Below are positions 25,601 to 40,600 of a stretch of 64,000 bases of DNA, piece by piece (the first letter of the stretch is position 1; each line of letters begins with the position of its first letter). The stretch covers positions 3,292,781 through 3,356,780 of the forward strand of contig ML133387.1 of assembly GCA_003864495.1 (NCBI GenBank), read 5' to 3'. The translations under genes were made by a program, and so were the position numbers. The DNA is from Nemopilema nomurai (lineage: Eukaryota; Cnidaria; Scyphozoa; Rhizostomeae; Rhizostomatidae). A model generated the notes under the pieces. It had not been told where the DNA came from. It searched no databases and saw nothing but the letters and a program-made list of their open reading frames with translations.

Positions 25601-28600
25601 AGCTTTGACTTTTTTGGAAGATAACGCGAACACAGCCTTTGACTGAAAAATCATCATTATTAGTTATCAACGACCTTTTTCACTGACTAAGCCTTATCAA
25701 CGTCGCTATTCTTTCCAAAAGTGAAACATTGTCCTCCGGTCTCACAAAATAATAAAATGCTATACTTTCAGCTGCATGGCTACTTTAAGAATGATCTTGT
25801 ACTGGCCCCCCGATAGTGCTACACTTATGAGGTAGAGATTATGGGTGTCATTTTCTTAAAGGAACCACGCTTCAGTTAACACCGCATTGATTTCATCGAC
25901 TTTTCTCTGAGAGCCCAGTCTTTGACTCCTGAATTCAGAGCGAAAGTCTTTTAGCTAGGTGTCTTTTCGGTAGACCCTGGCTTCTCCACTGACGATTCTC
26001 TGTTGTTAACTGGCGGAACGAAGTTTTGCGGGCATGGAGCTACGTCCCGCCATTGACAAGTCAATCGTGAATGAATCAATGAAAGAAGCCGATCCAACAG
26101 TCAAGAAAGATTAACAGACAGTCTGTACCATTTGTTATGTAATACCTCGCGCCTGCATGAATGCTGTGGGAAGAGGAACTTGGATGTTTTAGGTCTCAAA
26201 GAGTGAGGGATTAGCCATGAATTTGGTTCCACTGGAGGTTGTGATGTTCTTCTGTTAGGAAATACGCACATCGGTTGTGCCAAAGGTTCCGTGATCACCT
26301 CCGAGGGTAAAGCGAATGTGACGTATTCAATCGGGTCTCTGTCACTTTTGGGGCTTAAAGACGCTCCATTTTGCTTCCGGGCCTGATTCGTTCTGGATGT
26401 GTAAGAGAACCAAGCAGTAATCGAAGTTTAGCGAATCGAAGTTTAGCGAATCGAAGTTTAGCGAAGTCTAGTAAAAGCCCAGTTCCGTCTGTTTTCCGGT
26501 TCTGACTCGCCTCTAGTCTGATATATGTTATATTGTGTTAGATCATAGTAATACGAGAAAACTATGGTAAGATATAATAAAGTGCATGCATTTATATTTC
26601 TCAAGGTGCATTTAAGTTATGAGTAATCACCTCCCTCAAATTGTGTACCTGTGAAAACAAAACTTTCTCAATGAATGGATCCCCCAAAGCCTCAAACATT
26701 CACTTGAAATGTGAATAAAATATACCCTCCCCTTCAATAAAGGGGGGGCCTATGAGGTAGGGTGGAAGGGCACCATAAAGCACCCGGGATTCGCCCAACA
26801 CGCAACTGGCCCTGTCACCATTATCAGCTATAGCTGTCATTTTAGAAAAACTAGGAATTCGAAGTAAAGCATTTTCTAATAGAGTAAAAAAGGAAAAATA
26901 TGTATTGAGGAAAGAAAATGGAAGGAGTGTTCATTGGTAACTTTTTGGACAAGAAAAACTTTCTTTATAGCTACGACGCCGAACGATATATTGTTTGACT
27001 GCTACGAGCCATCATATTGGTGGAAGTTGTGAAAGAATGCTATTATAAGGGATAGAAGCCCAAAACTTAAATGAATGGCACCTTTGAGAGGAGCACCAAT
27101 CCTGGCCCGTGTTTGGGCTTTCAATAAGTATAATTCCCACGTGGTTCCATCTAGCTTCCACCTAAACGTATTTGATAGTGAAGGAACTGGGAAAGAAGGA
27201 AAACTGTTACGTCACGAATTACCCGTTGCGTAGTATTGTAACACTGTGCGTGGTTTCCAAACGGAACGGCTGTCCATACTATGCAGTATTGTTGATGGAT
27301 GGTAGCCTTTATGGTTATTGACCTTATTCGAGTGTGAATCGATTACGTTCTTTTTGGTTTGACGTTACCCCTGACGTTGCTACTACCGTTGTAGCTTTGA
27401 GACGGAAACTCTGCATCTTAAACGACCCCGGTGAACAAATGGGAAGTATTGTGTCGAAGATCGAATCCATTCCTCCGTTACCCGTGGCCTTATTAGCCGT
27501 ACGTGCCCTTTAAAACGTCTTGTCTCGTGTAAATTCTTAGCAACACACTCCCTTTCCACCCAAGAAGTAGAAGTAAGCGTTTCTCCCTTCAATAAACAGC
27601 CCGCAGACCTGAGTGGCATTTTATTAGCATTGTTTTTGCACTACCAACTTTTGTCGGTCTTTCCAGTGTAATAATAATAACTTGTGCCATAATCTGTTAT
27701 GGGGATAGGACATCTGTGATAGAATCTTCTCTATGAAACGTCTCATTAAGTTTGTGCTTCTTTCCAGTTTTAGCCCAGACGTTTTTCATCATGATCCATT
27801 GAAAGTCGATTCATTGGTAAGCCATCTCTTGGCAATAGTAGAACTACATATTCGTTGTTCCTCACAGTCACCCTGTGTAATATAAAGTTTTTAATTTGTG
27901 TGTGGGTGTTTCACAATAATCATGCAATGGCTTTAGGATCAAACCTATGCTCCTACAATCTCCAAAAAACATAGCATGTTAAATATCTTTGGTTTAATCT
28001 GAATGTTTTCAACACAAACCCTTTGTCTGTGGTCATATATGCCTATTTGTAAACGCCTAACTATTTCAAACATGCAACTGTTGGCCAGAGTAATATTTTT
28101 AACAGTATCGTTTAACAGTGACAGACCCGTCGTTCACTTGTTACCAAGACGTTACACGCCAATCCTTCAAAACAAGTTTATAACACGCTAGATCTGCAAA
28201 ACAATTCGGTATTAATGTGTTGAACCTTTCAGAAATGTTAAATGAAACTTCCATCTCTTCAATTTAAAAAATCAAGCCAACAGAATATTTCAAGACTCAC
28301 TTTATATCAACGTGGTACATTTACTGAAGTGGTCAAAAGTTGTAAATATTTTCTGCCTTGATTGCATGTCCACTCTTTGATTTGAATAATAAATGTCATT
28401 ACTCTTAGGGATGGGGACCAGAAGGCTATCAGCTGTTGATGATTCCTAACATCCCTGAGGACACTGACCACATAGTGAAAGGTGACATTTTGCAGCTTGA
28501 TTTCATCAAGAGTGCCTTGACAGTAAACCCATGCATGGTAAGCGAAGGAAAGCGATTTTTAAGATTTTGCAAAATAACTTAATTGACGTTACTGATTTTG

Positions 28601-31600
28601 AACAGTGTCTATGTTCTTTTTAATTACCCAGTTATCTGTATCTACCAAAGGCTATTTACCTTACCTTAAACTGCCAATCCATTTTTTGGTTAATTAACAA
28701 TGTATGAAAGACGCAAGAAAATATTAGTTTTGTTCGAAGTTTGTTATGCTGCCAGTAGTTGAGGTCCTGCCTATTCGAAACTTTTCCCAACATTTTTCAC
28801 GAATTTGAACTTGTCTTGGTTTTATGAGCATGTAATTTAAAGTATTTTTCTTATTATTAGTTCAAACGTAATGGGACTAGATGAGTCGTCTTCTAAACCA
28901 TTTTTGCATCCCATGCTAACGGGGACTCAATTGTCTAAGTTTGTTCTTCATTTCAGCCAAACAGACAGCATCTGTTCTTGCAAGGCGAGCGGTCCATATA
29001 CATCAATTCTGGCGATATGATTCTCCCTAACTCCGATTCTGGCCTACAGAGTTCTTTGTTCAGCAACAGGCACTGGCAAACGATTCAGGTCCCCGCAGCA
29101 TACATAAACGCCAACTTGCCTATTAGGGTGAGTAATGTTTCTAATATTAAGTATCTATTGCTTGTGTTTACCTAAATATTGCACTAGAACTACTTCTACT
29201 GCTGGAAGAATAAAGAGGGCTTTAGCACCAACCAGTGTATTTTAGTTGATTACACTCGTTCGCCACTATTGGTAGAGCAGGTTTTGTCCAGCATTTCACA
29301 CTGCGTGTTGTCTTGCCTAATGGTCAATTACTTTTTATATGTTATTTTGATAGTTTATTCATATTGTCCAGTTTATAGCTAGAAATAAATATTGGGGGCG
29401 AGTTACTTCAGTGTCCGTTTAGACATGTTCTTGTGTTTGTACATGTCTTGTGCTTGTCTACAAATAGAAACTGCTTGTAGTAACATTGGTGTAAAAGTTT
29501 TTAGGTTTTCAGATTGTTGATTTGACAGCCTAAATCGGCAATCTGATTTTATTTAGCCTAAAATTTTTCAAAACCTTGATCCGCTGGATTCTAAATAATA
29601 GATAGTTGATGAATGAAGTTTCGTAGGTTCTACTGTCAGGTTTCAAAGTTTCATTTTTGTCAACAGGATTTACTCTAAACAACTTCTAATGTTTTGTTGA
29701 ATTTAAAGTCTAGTTTTTAGTTAATAGCTTTTGATTTTTTTAAAAGAAAGCTTTTTGCCGCCTAGTTAACAGTTTATTAGAAAATGTGCCTTACGGAATT
29801 CTGTATACATCTTCACCAAACTTAGACAGGGGTTTGCCACATGAACAAGCGACATGGAAATATTTCTTCTTCCGCTCCATTCTTTTATTTACGTTTTCGT
29901 CTTTAGAGTACTTCATGAGAAAGCCGTGCAGTATTCCTGTTAAATCATCGGCTTGATACTTTTCTTTGATTAATCTTTGAGCTGAGTTGGCGTCTGATTT
30001 TGTCACTGATCATATTTTTGCTGCTTTCAGTATTCTGCCATTAGCTGGGATGGCATAGACATGGCAGTAGCTGGGAAGTTCGGGTATGCTCACTATTCAC
30101 TGAACACTAGAAAGTGGAAGTTATTTGGAAATGAAACTCAGGTTAGTACCTCAGCCCTCTTTCACTTAACTCAAACTTTGCACTGAGGTCTGATGCCAAG
30201 CCAGTTTGAAGTTAACATAATGAATGCAGAAACTGCTCTTTCTTTTGTCCCAACCTAAAGGAATAAATCATGCCAATAAATCATTGTCCCTTACAGACGT
30301 CACTTTCCTTTGATGCTGTATTTCTAAGAAAGGTTTCTTTTTCTAGGAAAGGAATGTCACTTGCAGAGGCGGTCTGACTCTTTGGGATGAGTATCTCATC
30401 GTTGGGTGTTACAACATCGAAGCGGAATCTGACGAGGTAAGCTGCATGCTCATTCACACTTCCGGGTTTATTCTTTCACAAGAAAGGACCCAAAAATATT
30501 TCAAAGGGAGCAAATGTGGATCCGGTGCCTTTTTTTATAGAATCACATATGGATTTTTATTAATTCTCGATTTTGGTCAGGATTTTTGCTCCCAGGCAAA
30601 TGTTTACTCCATTTCATAACTCGATTAACCAGCCTTTGTAGATGCACGCAAATGTTTCTGTGGATGAAAAATCTGTGGCTTTGATTTTTCAACTAAAGTT
30701 ATGAATTGTGTACAAATATCAATGTTTCTGATCGAACGAATATTTTTGGTATAGGCAGTTTAAAATGAATGCTTCTAGAATATGGAAGGCATTGCGTTTC
30801 CGCTGAAGGCTCCAGCTACAAATAATGGGATTGTGTTTGCAAAAATGTTTTGCGAATTGGTTTTTTGCTGTATCTTAACTTGTTTTGCTGTACCAGTTTA
30901 TTCTACAAGTCAAACTTTTTAAAATCCATAACGGAAAGTGTTGAAAAGAATGATTGAAATTAATTATGAATGATTGACAAGGATATGAAAATGATTCTGG
31001 AGTCAAGAAAAAATAATTATAATTATTTTTTCGATTGTGTGGACTCAGCAAGGATATTTCTTTTAAATTTAGTCTTTTTGAGGAAATTTTGATCGAGAGC
31101 TTTAAACATATGATCCCAAGGTTGCTGCAAAAATCCAAGGCGCTAACCCATATATCAACCTTCTTTTACCCAGGTGAGATTTCACTGTCGCAAGTCAAAC
31201 CTCGATGCCAACACAGCTCAGACAATCAAACTCGATTCGCCCGTCTTTCTTATCAACACGTTCCATGACATTCTGCTGGTCTACACTGCCGATTGTAATG
31301 TCCGCTTCTACCAGTTGTTGCTTGATGACCAAATCTCACGTAAGTCTGCCTTGATTCACGCATACCTACACGCAGCAACAAGTTACGGACAGTCGCCTTA
31401 GCGATTCTAAATTGGGTTCAGATAGATGGCCCTAAATAAGAAGACAAGAACTTCTTATACATTGATCACTCGGTAGCTAATGCCAAACTGAAATAACTGA
31501 AACAACCTGAGTTGGCTAAGAGTACAGTACAGTACATTTCAGTACACATACAGAACAGTACAGTACAGAACAGTACAGCACAGTACACATACAGTACATT

Positions 31601-34600
31601 ATAGTACAGTACAGTACAGCACAGTACAGTACAGTACATTTCAGTACACATACAGTACAGTACAGTACATTTCAGTACACATACAGTACAGTACAGTACA
31701 TTTCAGTACACATACAGTACAGTACATTTCAGTACAATACAGTACAGTACAGATAATAAATGACAGCAAATACAGTACAAAGTTTTATCAATTCACTATG
31801 TCCTTTTCCTTTACTATGATTTTCTTAATTTGAACAGCTGCTGCCGTCGCACCCTTGTTTCTATCGGAAGTTTCTCTAATGGACCACGTCCAGCATCCAC
31901 TCATTATGACGTCATTGAGTTTGACCGCACTGAAAAACGAGCAAGGTAGGCCGGGAGATAAAATACCACTCCATGCACTAACAACGATCTGATATCAAGC
32001 GTTGTGATTTCTTGTACACAGTCTTAGCTTTTGGGTTTATAGCATATTTTGCAATGCTTTATAGAGGCAAAGTCGAGAGGCCACATGTTTCTGAAACAGT
32101 ATCCAATACTGCAACAGCATTCTTCTATTTCTTGTAAAAGGTAGCTCTTTTCCTCAGGTTTATTTTTTTAAAAGGTAGCTTACGACGCCAATCGTTATCG
32201 GTCTATTTTACCTAAATATTATCTTTAGCTGCATTGAGCACTTCAATAGAAGGGTACGAGGCCAACTCTTTGGTGATGAACGTTGCCGGAAAAATCATGA
32301 TGTTGCAGAAAGACAGACCAGCTGCCGAGAGAGCCGGAAAGCAGGTCTGTGCAAGAATACTTATTTGTTAACATTAAGAATGTCGTTTATTACGTGGTTT
32401 CCTTCGTATATTTCCCCACGGAGTTATGTATTGCAGTTTTATCTTCCATTGACTCGGGTCAGTTTTGTTGCTAATCAGATTCACGACCCCTGTCAAAGGT
32501 CTTTTCGGTATAAGCAATGCGCACTATAGCAGTCCTTCCCTCGCATTCAAGCTGGCTGTATTGATTATCAATGGAATCATCTAAAAGACAAGGATCGGGT
32601 ACCTAAGCAGATTTGCTTCAAAAGGTCTTCAGCACATAACAGTAGTGCTACAAGACTTTGCAAAGAGAGTTCATTTGCAAGACTTTCTTCTATGCTTTAT
32701 TATAACATAACGGCAATATTTTACATCACCAAGAAAACTCACTACCCAGTTTCCTCACTGAGCAATACCCTTTGCCAAGCACCATCCGATTCTATTGAAC
32801 ATGCCAAGTACCTACCCACCCATCCCTTAGACTTATATTCTGCAAGCAACCTAGGTGTTGTTCCTTTGCTAAAGCGATGTTTTACACGAGATTTAGAAAG
32901 GCATTTTGATTTAAAACTGACAGCAGGAGCTTTTAATTCTTTAATCCATTTGACTTAGATATTCTATTTCATCTCAAAGCATCTAATGGTTGCTTGACCT
33001 TTGGTGTGATTTCGTTTCTGTCACAAACGTGTTTATTTGTCTTGGTTTGTTCCCCTTGACACAGGTTCACTTTCTACCGCCTGTCGTGCTGGCATCGTGC
33101 GTCGAAAATGTTTGGTACATGGTCGATGTTCACTCCAACAAAAGACACCTTTCAGAATCATTATGGCTCGCTTGTGGGGCCCAGGGAATGAAGGTATACT
33201 TGGGTGATCCTGTTTTAGCGCTCATAAAACTTAGGCGGAGGTGACGGTAAAGATGCCCAACCTATTTTCTAGGAATTCTTGTGTATCGAGAGTAAAAATG
33301 GAAGCGGGTGATTCTACTAGGGTGGAACCGGGAAAAGCAGCTGGCGATCTATTACGCTATTTCTCTAAAAGCTGGATCACTCAATTTCAAAGTTTTCAAC
33401 GAAAGTTGATTTTCTGTTTACATAATCCCCGTTTGTCGTAAAACGTTATTCTTCTAATAAGGAGCACTTACTTTGGTGGTACACCTCCAAAGCAACCCAA
33501 TGTTTGGTAGGATTCTAACCATAAATAATCGCTTTTAATCATACGATAGTACGATTATTATCGAAGAATGAGAAAAGTGTAACTGTATATCCTCTGAACA
33601 CACGCTTTTCAGGGTCCTATTTTTCAAGCCAGATTTCGGATAAATTTACCAAATGCTCAAAGTTTTAGTTTGCATGTGCAAGTAAATTGCGTCATTTCTA
33701 GTTTCAAATTCGTGATTCATTATGGTTCTCTCTCACTCTTCTTGTTTCTATTAAACCTTTTGAATAGGCAATTTACTTTTGAATAGCGATTTATCTCTGT
33801 TGTTCTAATGAATAAATATGTGCTTCCTGATACACTGAACTTAGAGATTTGGTGCGATGTATCGATTGAGCTAATGCCTGTATTGATAACATGAGATCTG
33901 ATGTGATGCGCGTATGAACAACCTCACGTGATCTTACTTGATGTCAAGTGGCATTGCATAGTGTGCAAATGACCTTATATTCTCCTAAACTTGCTGTTTG
34001 ATTGCAGTACTTTTCATTAAAAGCAACTGACTTATTCGTATTTCGTGTTCTTGGCAAGCTTTTCATTCAACCGACTATCAGATGATTTCAATGATTAGTC
34101 GATCAAAATGACTACAATCATTAGTTGTCTATCAATTTTGAAAGGTTGAATGCCTTTGAATGATGTTTGTATGGTTTATTAACGTACTTATTAATGCCGG
34201 ATACGTCATACAGTATGGTGATACTGTAGGCAAACAGGAAAACACTGGTACAAGCATCAAGTGTTCGGTCTTGTACTTTAGTTACTATTTGCTTTTTTGC
34301 CCATACCATCGCGGACTGATTTTCTTTGCCAACCCTGATTTGCTTTTTTGCAGGCTTGGTTGCCCTTGTTTCCCATCAATGAAGGTGGAAGGTCACTTGG
34401 ATTCTTATCCAAACGCATCATGCTGCATTTCGATCTCAACGTTTACCCACTTTGTAAGTGCGGAGCTCATGCCCAGAGTTTTTTGCATGTTCATTATTGT
34501 GCTTCATGGGGTCAATGTATAGATCAAATAAACAGCAACTGGCTCACTGGGTCAAATAGCAAATTGATACAGGATGTGTTGAAACAAGGAGATAAGATCA

Positions 34601-37600
34601 ACTATGATCTGACCAAGTGCCTCACGTGGCTCAAAGTGCCCTTTATGGTTATGTGCATTCTATTCCGTGTAATCTGGGTCCGGATCTCATCGTGCCGACT
34701 TCTGTGCATGTCTTTAGTAGATACAGATCCAAGCCGGGCCGAAGAACTGCAACTGGCACTAGTTCAGTGCCGCCGAGAGGGGGGAGGGGTAGGGGGGAAA
34801 TTGCCTCAATGTCTAGGGGACCTCATAATATAAGACCAAACTCTTTATGTCACCGGTAGTGGGCCTCATGCTTCGGGGCCCCTGCCTTGCCTCAGGGTCT
34901 CCAGATCCTCTCGGCGGCCCTGCTAGTTCAGATCGATCAGACGACTCTTGCATAAACTTGACTTAGTTTTGAAGAAATTGTCACAATAACAATAATCACA
35001 GTTCTGTTTTACATATTAAAAATTGGTAGCATTTATCTTAACAACTGGCTATGAAAATGTGCAATCGCAACCTCCGGGGCTATCATTTCAGTACTTGTGT
35101 CTTAAAAAAGACTTTTAAATAATATTTTAAGGCTTTCGAAGGCTTTGGCTCAGTATCCTCAGTTTGTAAATCAAATATTCACTTATCCAAATGTGGTCAC
35201 TCTAGTAGTAGATGTCGGTATCTCAAGGCTAAGCTAATGTCACCGAATAAGTTGATCCCTAACATTGCAATGATAATCGTTAGATAGGCAAGAGTTTTGC
35301 GAACTAGAAAATACGCCTTAAGTATGAAAAAATTATATTTTCCATTTTCTTCCTAGTAGGAAAATATACTTTGAAGAAAGGACAATCTCTAGAAAATATA
35401 CCGTTTAATCGTCGTAAAATCACTATTAACTATGATAATCACGCGTTAATCGATTCCCTGTCTTTCCATATAAAGATCAAATTGCATCAAAACAACCGCT
35501 TTTATAATAGCTTTAAAGCAATTATCATTATTACTCATTCATTCAGTCACTCGCTCAATCAATCATCTAATCACTCAATCACTCCTGTAATATGACTCAA
35601 TCAGAGCTGTAATATCAAGATCAGTAATCAAAGTGCTTATTTCGCTTCAGCCGTCCTAATTGAGGATGCTGTTATTCTTGGCCTTGGAACGGATAATGTT
35701 GCTGACAGTTTATCTCCTGGCTTCTCGTTCAAAAGTTCACATATGTTCTCTTCTTACAGTCTTGAGAGAACGGTACGTTATTTTGTGGAAATCTCCAATG
35801 GTTTTGTTAGAGAATATGTTTAGTTTTAGATTTCTTGCTCATTTCGAATAACCAGACATGCAGAAAAATGAGAATCTTATTGTATGAATTCTTCATTACT
35901 AACTCCAAAAATATAATTAAGTCTTTATTATAAATACACTTTTCATACGACTATACGTGCCTCTATCCATCTTAGTATCTCGTGAGTAGATTCTACACCA
36001 CTGATTGCCATACCTGTGCTATGATGTATTTATTTATTTATTTATGATGTATATAAAGTCATTTCAAACTAGAACTGCCACTGACCATCAACTCTTTTTT
36101 CGTAGACGCAAGTTTATCTGCCTCACATTTTACGTCAGCTCTTGCGGAGAAAGTGAGTAGCAAGAAATAGTTTTATTTTTAAATGTCAAATACTGTAAGA
36201 ATAAACCTTGATAAATTATTTTATGCGACCCATGTGATCTGTTTTTAGCTACATCAAAAATGTAAAATATGATTTTCAGTGAGACAGTACTGTGTTATAC
36301 TCAATTGAATGATATCTTGCAAAGACCACTGTAGCACCTTTTGACAGGCTTAGAAGGCTCCTAACATCACTCCTTCTGATTTTTGAAGCTGGATGCCCAT
36401 TAAATAGGCCACGAGGTACACTCTTATTAATGAGCTTTCTAAGCGGAAAGAAACCTTTAAGCATCAAACGGAACTGAAGCTAGGGAGTGGGTACAAGCCT
36501 CAATCCTTGTAATCTTGACAGAGTGCTTGCCTTGGTGTCACAGTTAGCTCTTTGCACGATAAACCCATTAAGCACTCGCTAGGTGTGATGTCATTAATGT
36601 TTCTAAGAGGTGATGTGATTTTCATGAGATGAATTGCACCTTTATACAGTTTAGGGGTCCATGCACTGGAAATCGCAAGAACTTGTACAAATTTGCCATA
36701 CTTCACTCATGTTCTCGAACTGATGCTGCATGAAGTGCTTGAAAGAGAGGCTACCGCTTCTGAGCCCATCCCAGGTGGGTTGTTAGTTATGATCAAAACA
36801 CGATTTTCACAGGAATAGAGTACCAAATTGATGGCATCTAAGAATTTCGAAAGTTTTCAAATTTCGACCATAGGCCCAAAGGTGGCATTAGAAACCATCT
36901 CGAATTGTTAGAAAACAAGCTGAATGTCCCGTTTATCAGTAATCCGTTGACACGCTGGAAATATTTCATTTTCTATTTTCTCGCCCCTTTTAGACATTTC
37001 TGTTTGATTAGTATTTTAACATATCAAACTATGAAGCGATTTATGCCGTTCTTTGATATTTTGCAGTCAAAATTAGAAATTCTGGAAGTAGATTTTTCGA
37101 TGACATCATACTTTGGTGATCTATTGCTGTGAAATTCTCACTAATCGTGTCGGACAACCGAACTTTCAATTTCCTCATAGTTATTGCAAGATGCTATTTT
37201 TCTTATAAATACTGTTTTGGTAGACGATGACCTTACACTTCTTTTGGCTTAGTTTTACTGCATAGCCTCGGAATCGTTGTTTGTAAGAAGCATTATACAA
37301 TATACGCCTTCTATACCTGAACGTGGCTCCGTATCGACGCTTTGAAGTGTTTGGTCAGCATGTCATGGATTCATTCAGAGTATGCGAATGCTGTTTGAAA
37401 GAAGATTCTTAGTACTGAAGTTAAGAGAGTCAGTTAAACGTATTGTTGGGCAAAATATATCTTGGAAAACTTGGTTTAATGTGATGCTAAATTATTTTAT
37501 GTGCCTCTGTTCTAGAAATAGATGAAGCTTGAAAAATGAAACCAGGCCTGCAAATTAGAATGTCATGATTAGATGCCTGAGTATGGTTTAACTAGATAAT

Positions 37601-40600
37601 TTTGAGTATGTTTTTCCAAGCTGGAATCTTCATTCTAAAGTCGTAATGCCTAATCTTTCAGATCCATTACTGCCAAGGATTGTTGCTTTTATCCAAGAAT
37701 TCCCTCAATACCTGGAAACCGTTTGCCATTGCGCAAGAAAAACGGAGGTTGCATTATGGCGCCACTTGTTTTCAGTTGTGGGAAATCCAATCGATCTATT
37801 CAAGGTTGGTGCCATTTTGTGTATTTTCTTTATTCAGAGAGCAGCAGTAGACTGGTTGGTACTTATTAGTCCTCCAAGATGTATCTCCCTATAAGACTAC
37901 TTTAGCGGAAACAACCATGGTTGCTTTGAGTCGATATGGCTCTGGTTTAATGCGGCAACTGCACTGAAATTTCTGCAGGATGATTGAACCATATGATTTG
38001 AGCTCAAAAGCAAGTGCAATACAACTCGTCCTGTTCTAAGCAATGCTATAAATTCTATTTCGAGTTTTTCTATTGCTGGTAAGTTTTGCGTCCACGTTGA
38101 CTAGTCGGAGTAGCCCTGTTTAATCGATTCCTCTGTTGAGTGCAATGAAATTCATGAGTTTCAAGGTCGTTCGTTTTCACAACTGTCACACAGAAGAGAA
38201 CGAAGTCCATATTCATGTTTGTCAATTCGCTATCAAGCCTGTGGCAAGTCTAATAAGATCTATGGTTTCCAAGCTACTAACACTGAGTGGCTACGAAGCT
38301 ATTTTTACCCACACTACGCAGGTCAAACTTCTCTTTCCATTCTATTTTGCTCATCCAGAATTCTTTCAGCTTTACTTTCAGCTCTACCAAAAACTACCTC
38401 CAATAGTTTAATGACCATGCATACTTTTGAATTTCTATTTTGGTCATCATTTTCTTGAAGAGTGTCACGCAAAATGCTTATTTTCAAAACGTTTGCTATG
38501 TTCCTAGTAAATTATTTTCTAATGCAGTTCATCAATATGTCCCAACATTTAGTTCATGCCCGAAAATTTTGATGATGAAATATTGATGTTCTTGACGAAG
38601 TAAAACTTGATTCTATAGTAAAATGAATTAAGAGTTGTTGTGTCCTTAAAACGTCCACAAAACACCCTTAAAGCATCCCCAAAGCATCCTCGAAGCATTC
38701 TCATATCTTTATTTTCAGTTCCTTCTTATTGATGCTTTATTTCATGTCTCATTTATTCATTTATACGGTTTCTCATATGGATGCTACTTTCCTTCTGGCT
38801 ACAAACCCTTCTTTATTTAGCATAAGACAAGCATCTCTCGTTTCCATTGACGCTTGTAAGTCTTCTTTCCAAAGCATGATTAAAGTATTAATAGTTTTGC
38901 CAAGATGTAAGATTAGATTTTTTGTATCAGGCCCCACTTCTATACGAATTCATTAACCTCTTCTAAATTTTCATAACAGATCGTGTGTTCGGGATCTTTC
39001 AAACGTTTGCAAAAAGACGTAATTGACTTCAAGTATTTGAATCGACTTTGCGGTTTTGAACGAAAGCTATTAAAATTAGTTTGATTCCATTTAGTTCTCG
39101 TCAACATCTTTCTGCTCCTCATTATTTTACTTCACACTAATGACATAACGAACTCATATAAAACGTTGTCTGTGTTTGTCTATTGCAATAAAATTCGGTC
39201 TGCATATTTTGTGGATACGTCATTGATATGATTTCTCTATCTTTTTAAACCTGTTACGATAAGCCAAAGGAATCTCTTATTGTGTAGGTCAAGACCTTGA
39301 GACATTTCGAAACCCATTAGCTTGTGCAATCTGTGTTGTTTTGCAATCATAAATCACCCTCAAACGTGCCAGGCAGTACAATGTCCTAGCTTGTTTTTAT
39401 TCTGTCAAATTCTACAGGCATGGCTGACCGGGGCAGCATCTGTGTTTTTCGACCTCTCACAAATGGGTTTTGCTCTAATTCAATTGATTTTGCCCTTCGC
39501 CATCAATCAATGTAGGCTTTGTTGGTACCTCTGTATTCAAAAACGTATAATCATCTGGCCTGTCACTGCGCCACGCAGATGATAACTTTTTGCTCGTCGT
39601 AATCGAATCTGTTGCGGTGTACTGATGAGTACGACCTTGCCCCATAATTTCTGCTTTTTGTAATTACAAAAAGCAGAGATGATAATAACCCTGGCGTTTG
39701 ACCCTGGCAATAACCAAATTGGAATTGTAGTACGAGGCAACGTTCAAATGTACTGTAACCACTCTGATTCTTATCGTTCATATTAATATCGTTTTTATTC
39801 TGAGACTGGCTTTTTTCACAAGAAGTGCTCAGGAAAAGCTCATTGTTGCAAGTTTTTGTCCTACACGTTTGAAAGGCGACATTAAAAATGCATTGAATTA
39901 ATATATGTACTTTGCTGCCCTTGCATCGTCATGTTTAAATTTAGACGAGAATCCCAGCTACAATGCTAAAAAGCCCGTGCATTTAAAACTGTTTGACTAA
40001 TAAGATGTTTTGATGAGATTAAGTGACGTCTAGATGTGTAATTTTGTTGCAGGAATGCTGCGATTCGCAAAAGCTGGAGACAGCTGCATCGTATCTTATA
40101 ATCATACAAAGCTTGGAACATCATTCTGTCAGTCGCCAGGTAAGTAGTTATTTCTAAGAATCTTTAGAATTAGAATAGTTCTCAATTGATTTCAAGCATT
40201 TTGTGTGATGCTCACTGGAAGAGCAAAATGACGTAACTAATTTCTAATTGACTGTAAGTCCAGGCAGGATGACTCAGCAATTTGATTGTGGATCACCGTT
40301 TTAGAATTGAGTTGAAACCTTTGTTCTCTTAGCTTATGGTCATTTTCATCTCCATACTCTGAAAACTGAAAACTATTTTGCCAGCAATATTTTGTTTCAG
40401 CATGCAACATTGCTGCTGGAGGCTGCACTAGATAACGACAAATGGGAGGTAGGGCATTGGGAGATCGATACCACATTCCAAAGGGCTTTTTCGCCAGCTT
40501 AATATTTTGAAATTAAAAATTTATTTTTCCAATTGGATGTTTTAGCATTTAAGGATTATTTGCCAGTAAGATTTATTGCTTAATGCTTCTTTTTATGTTC

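Noticed and set aside
36276..36706. Minus-strand ORFs around RIC1 exon 22
   Set aside because: One is a shadow of the exon. The other has no recognisable content and is separated from it by stops.
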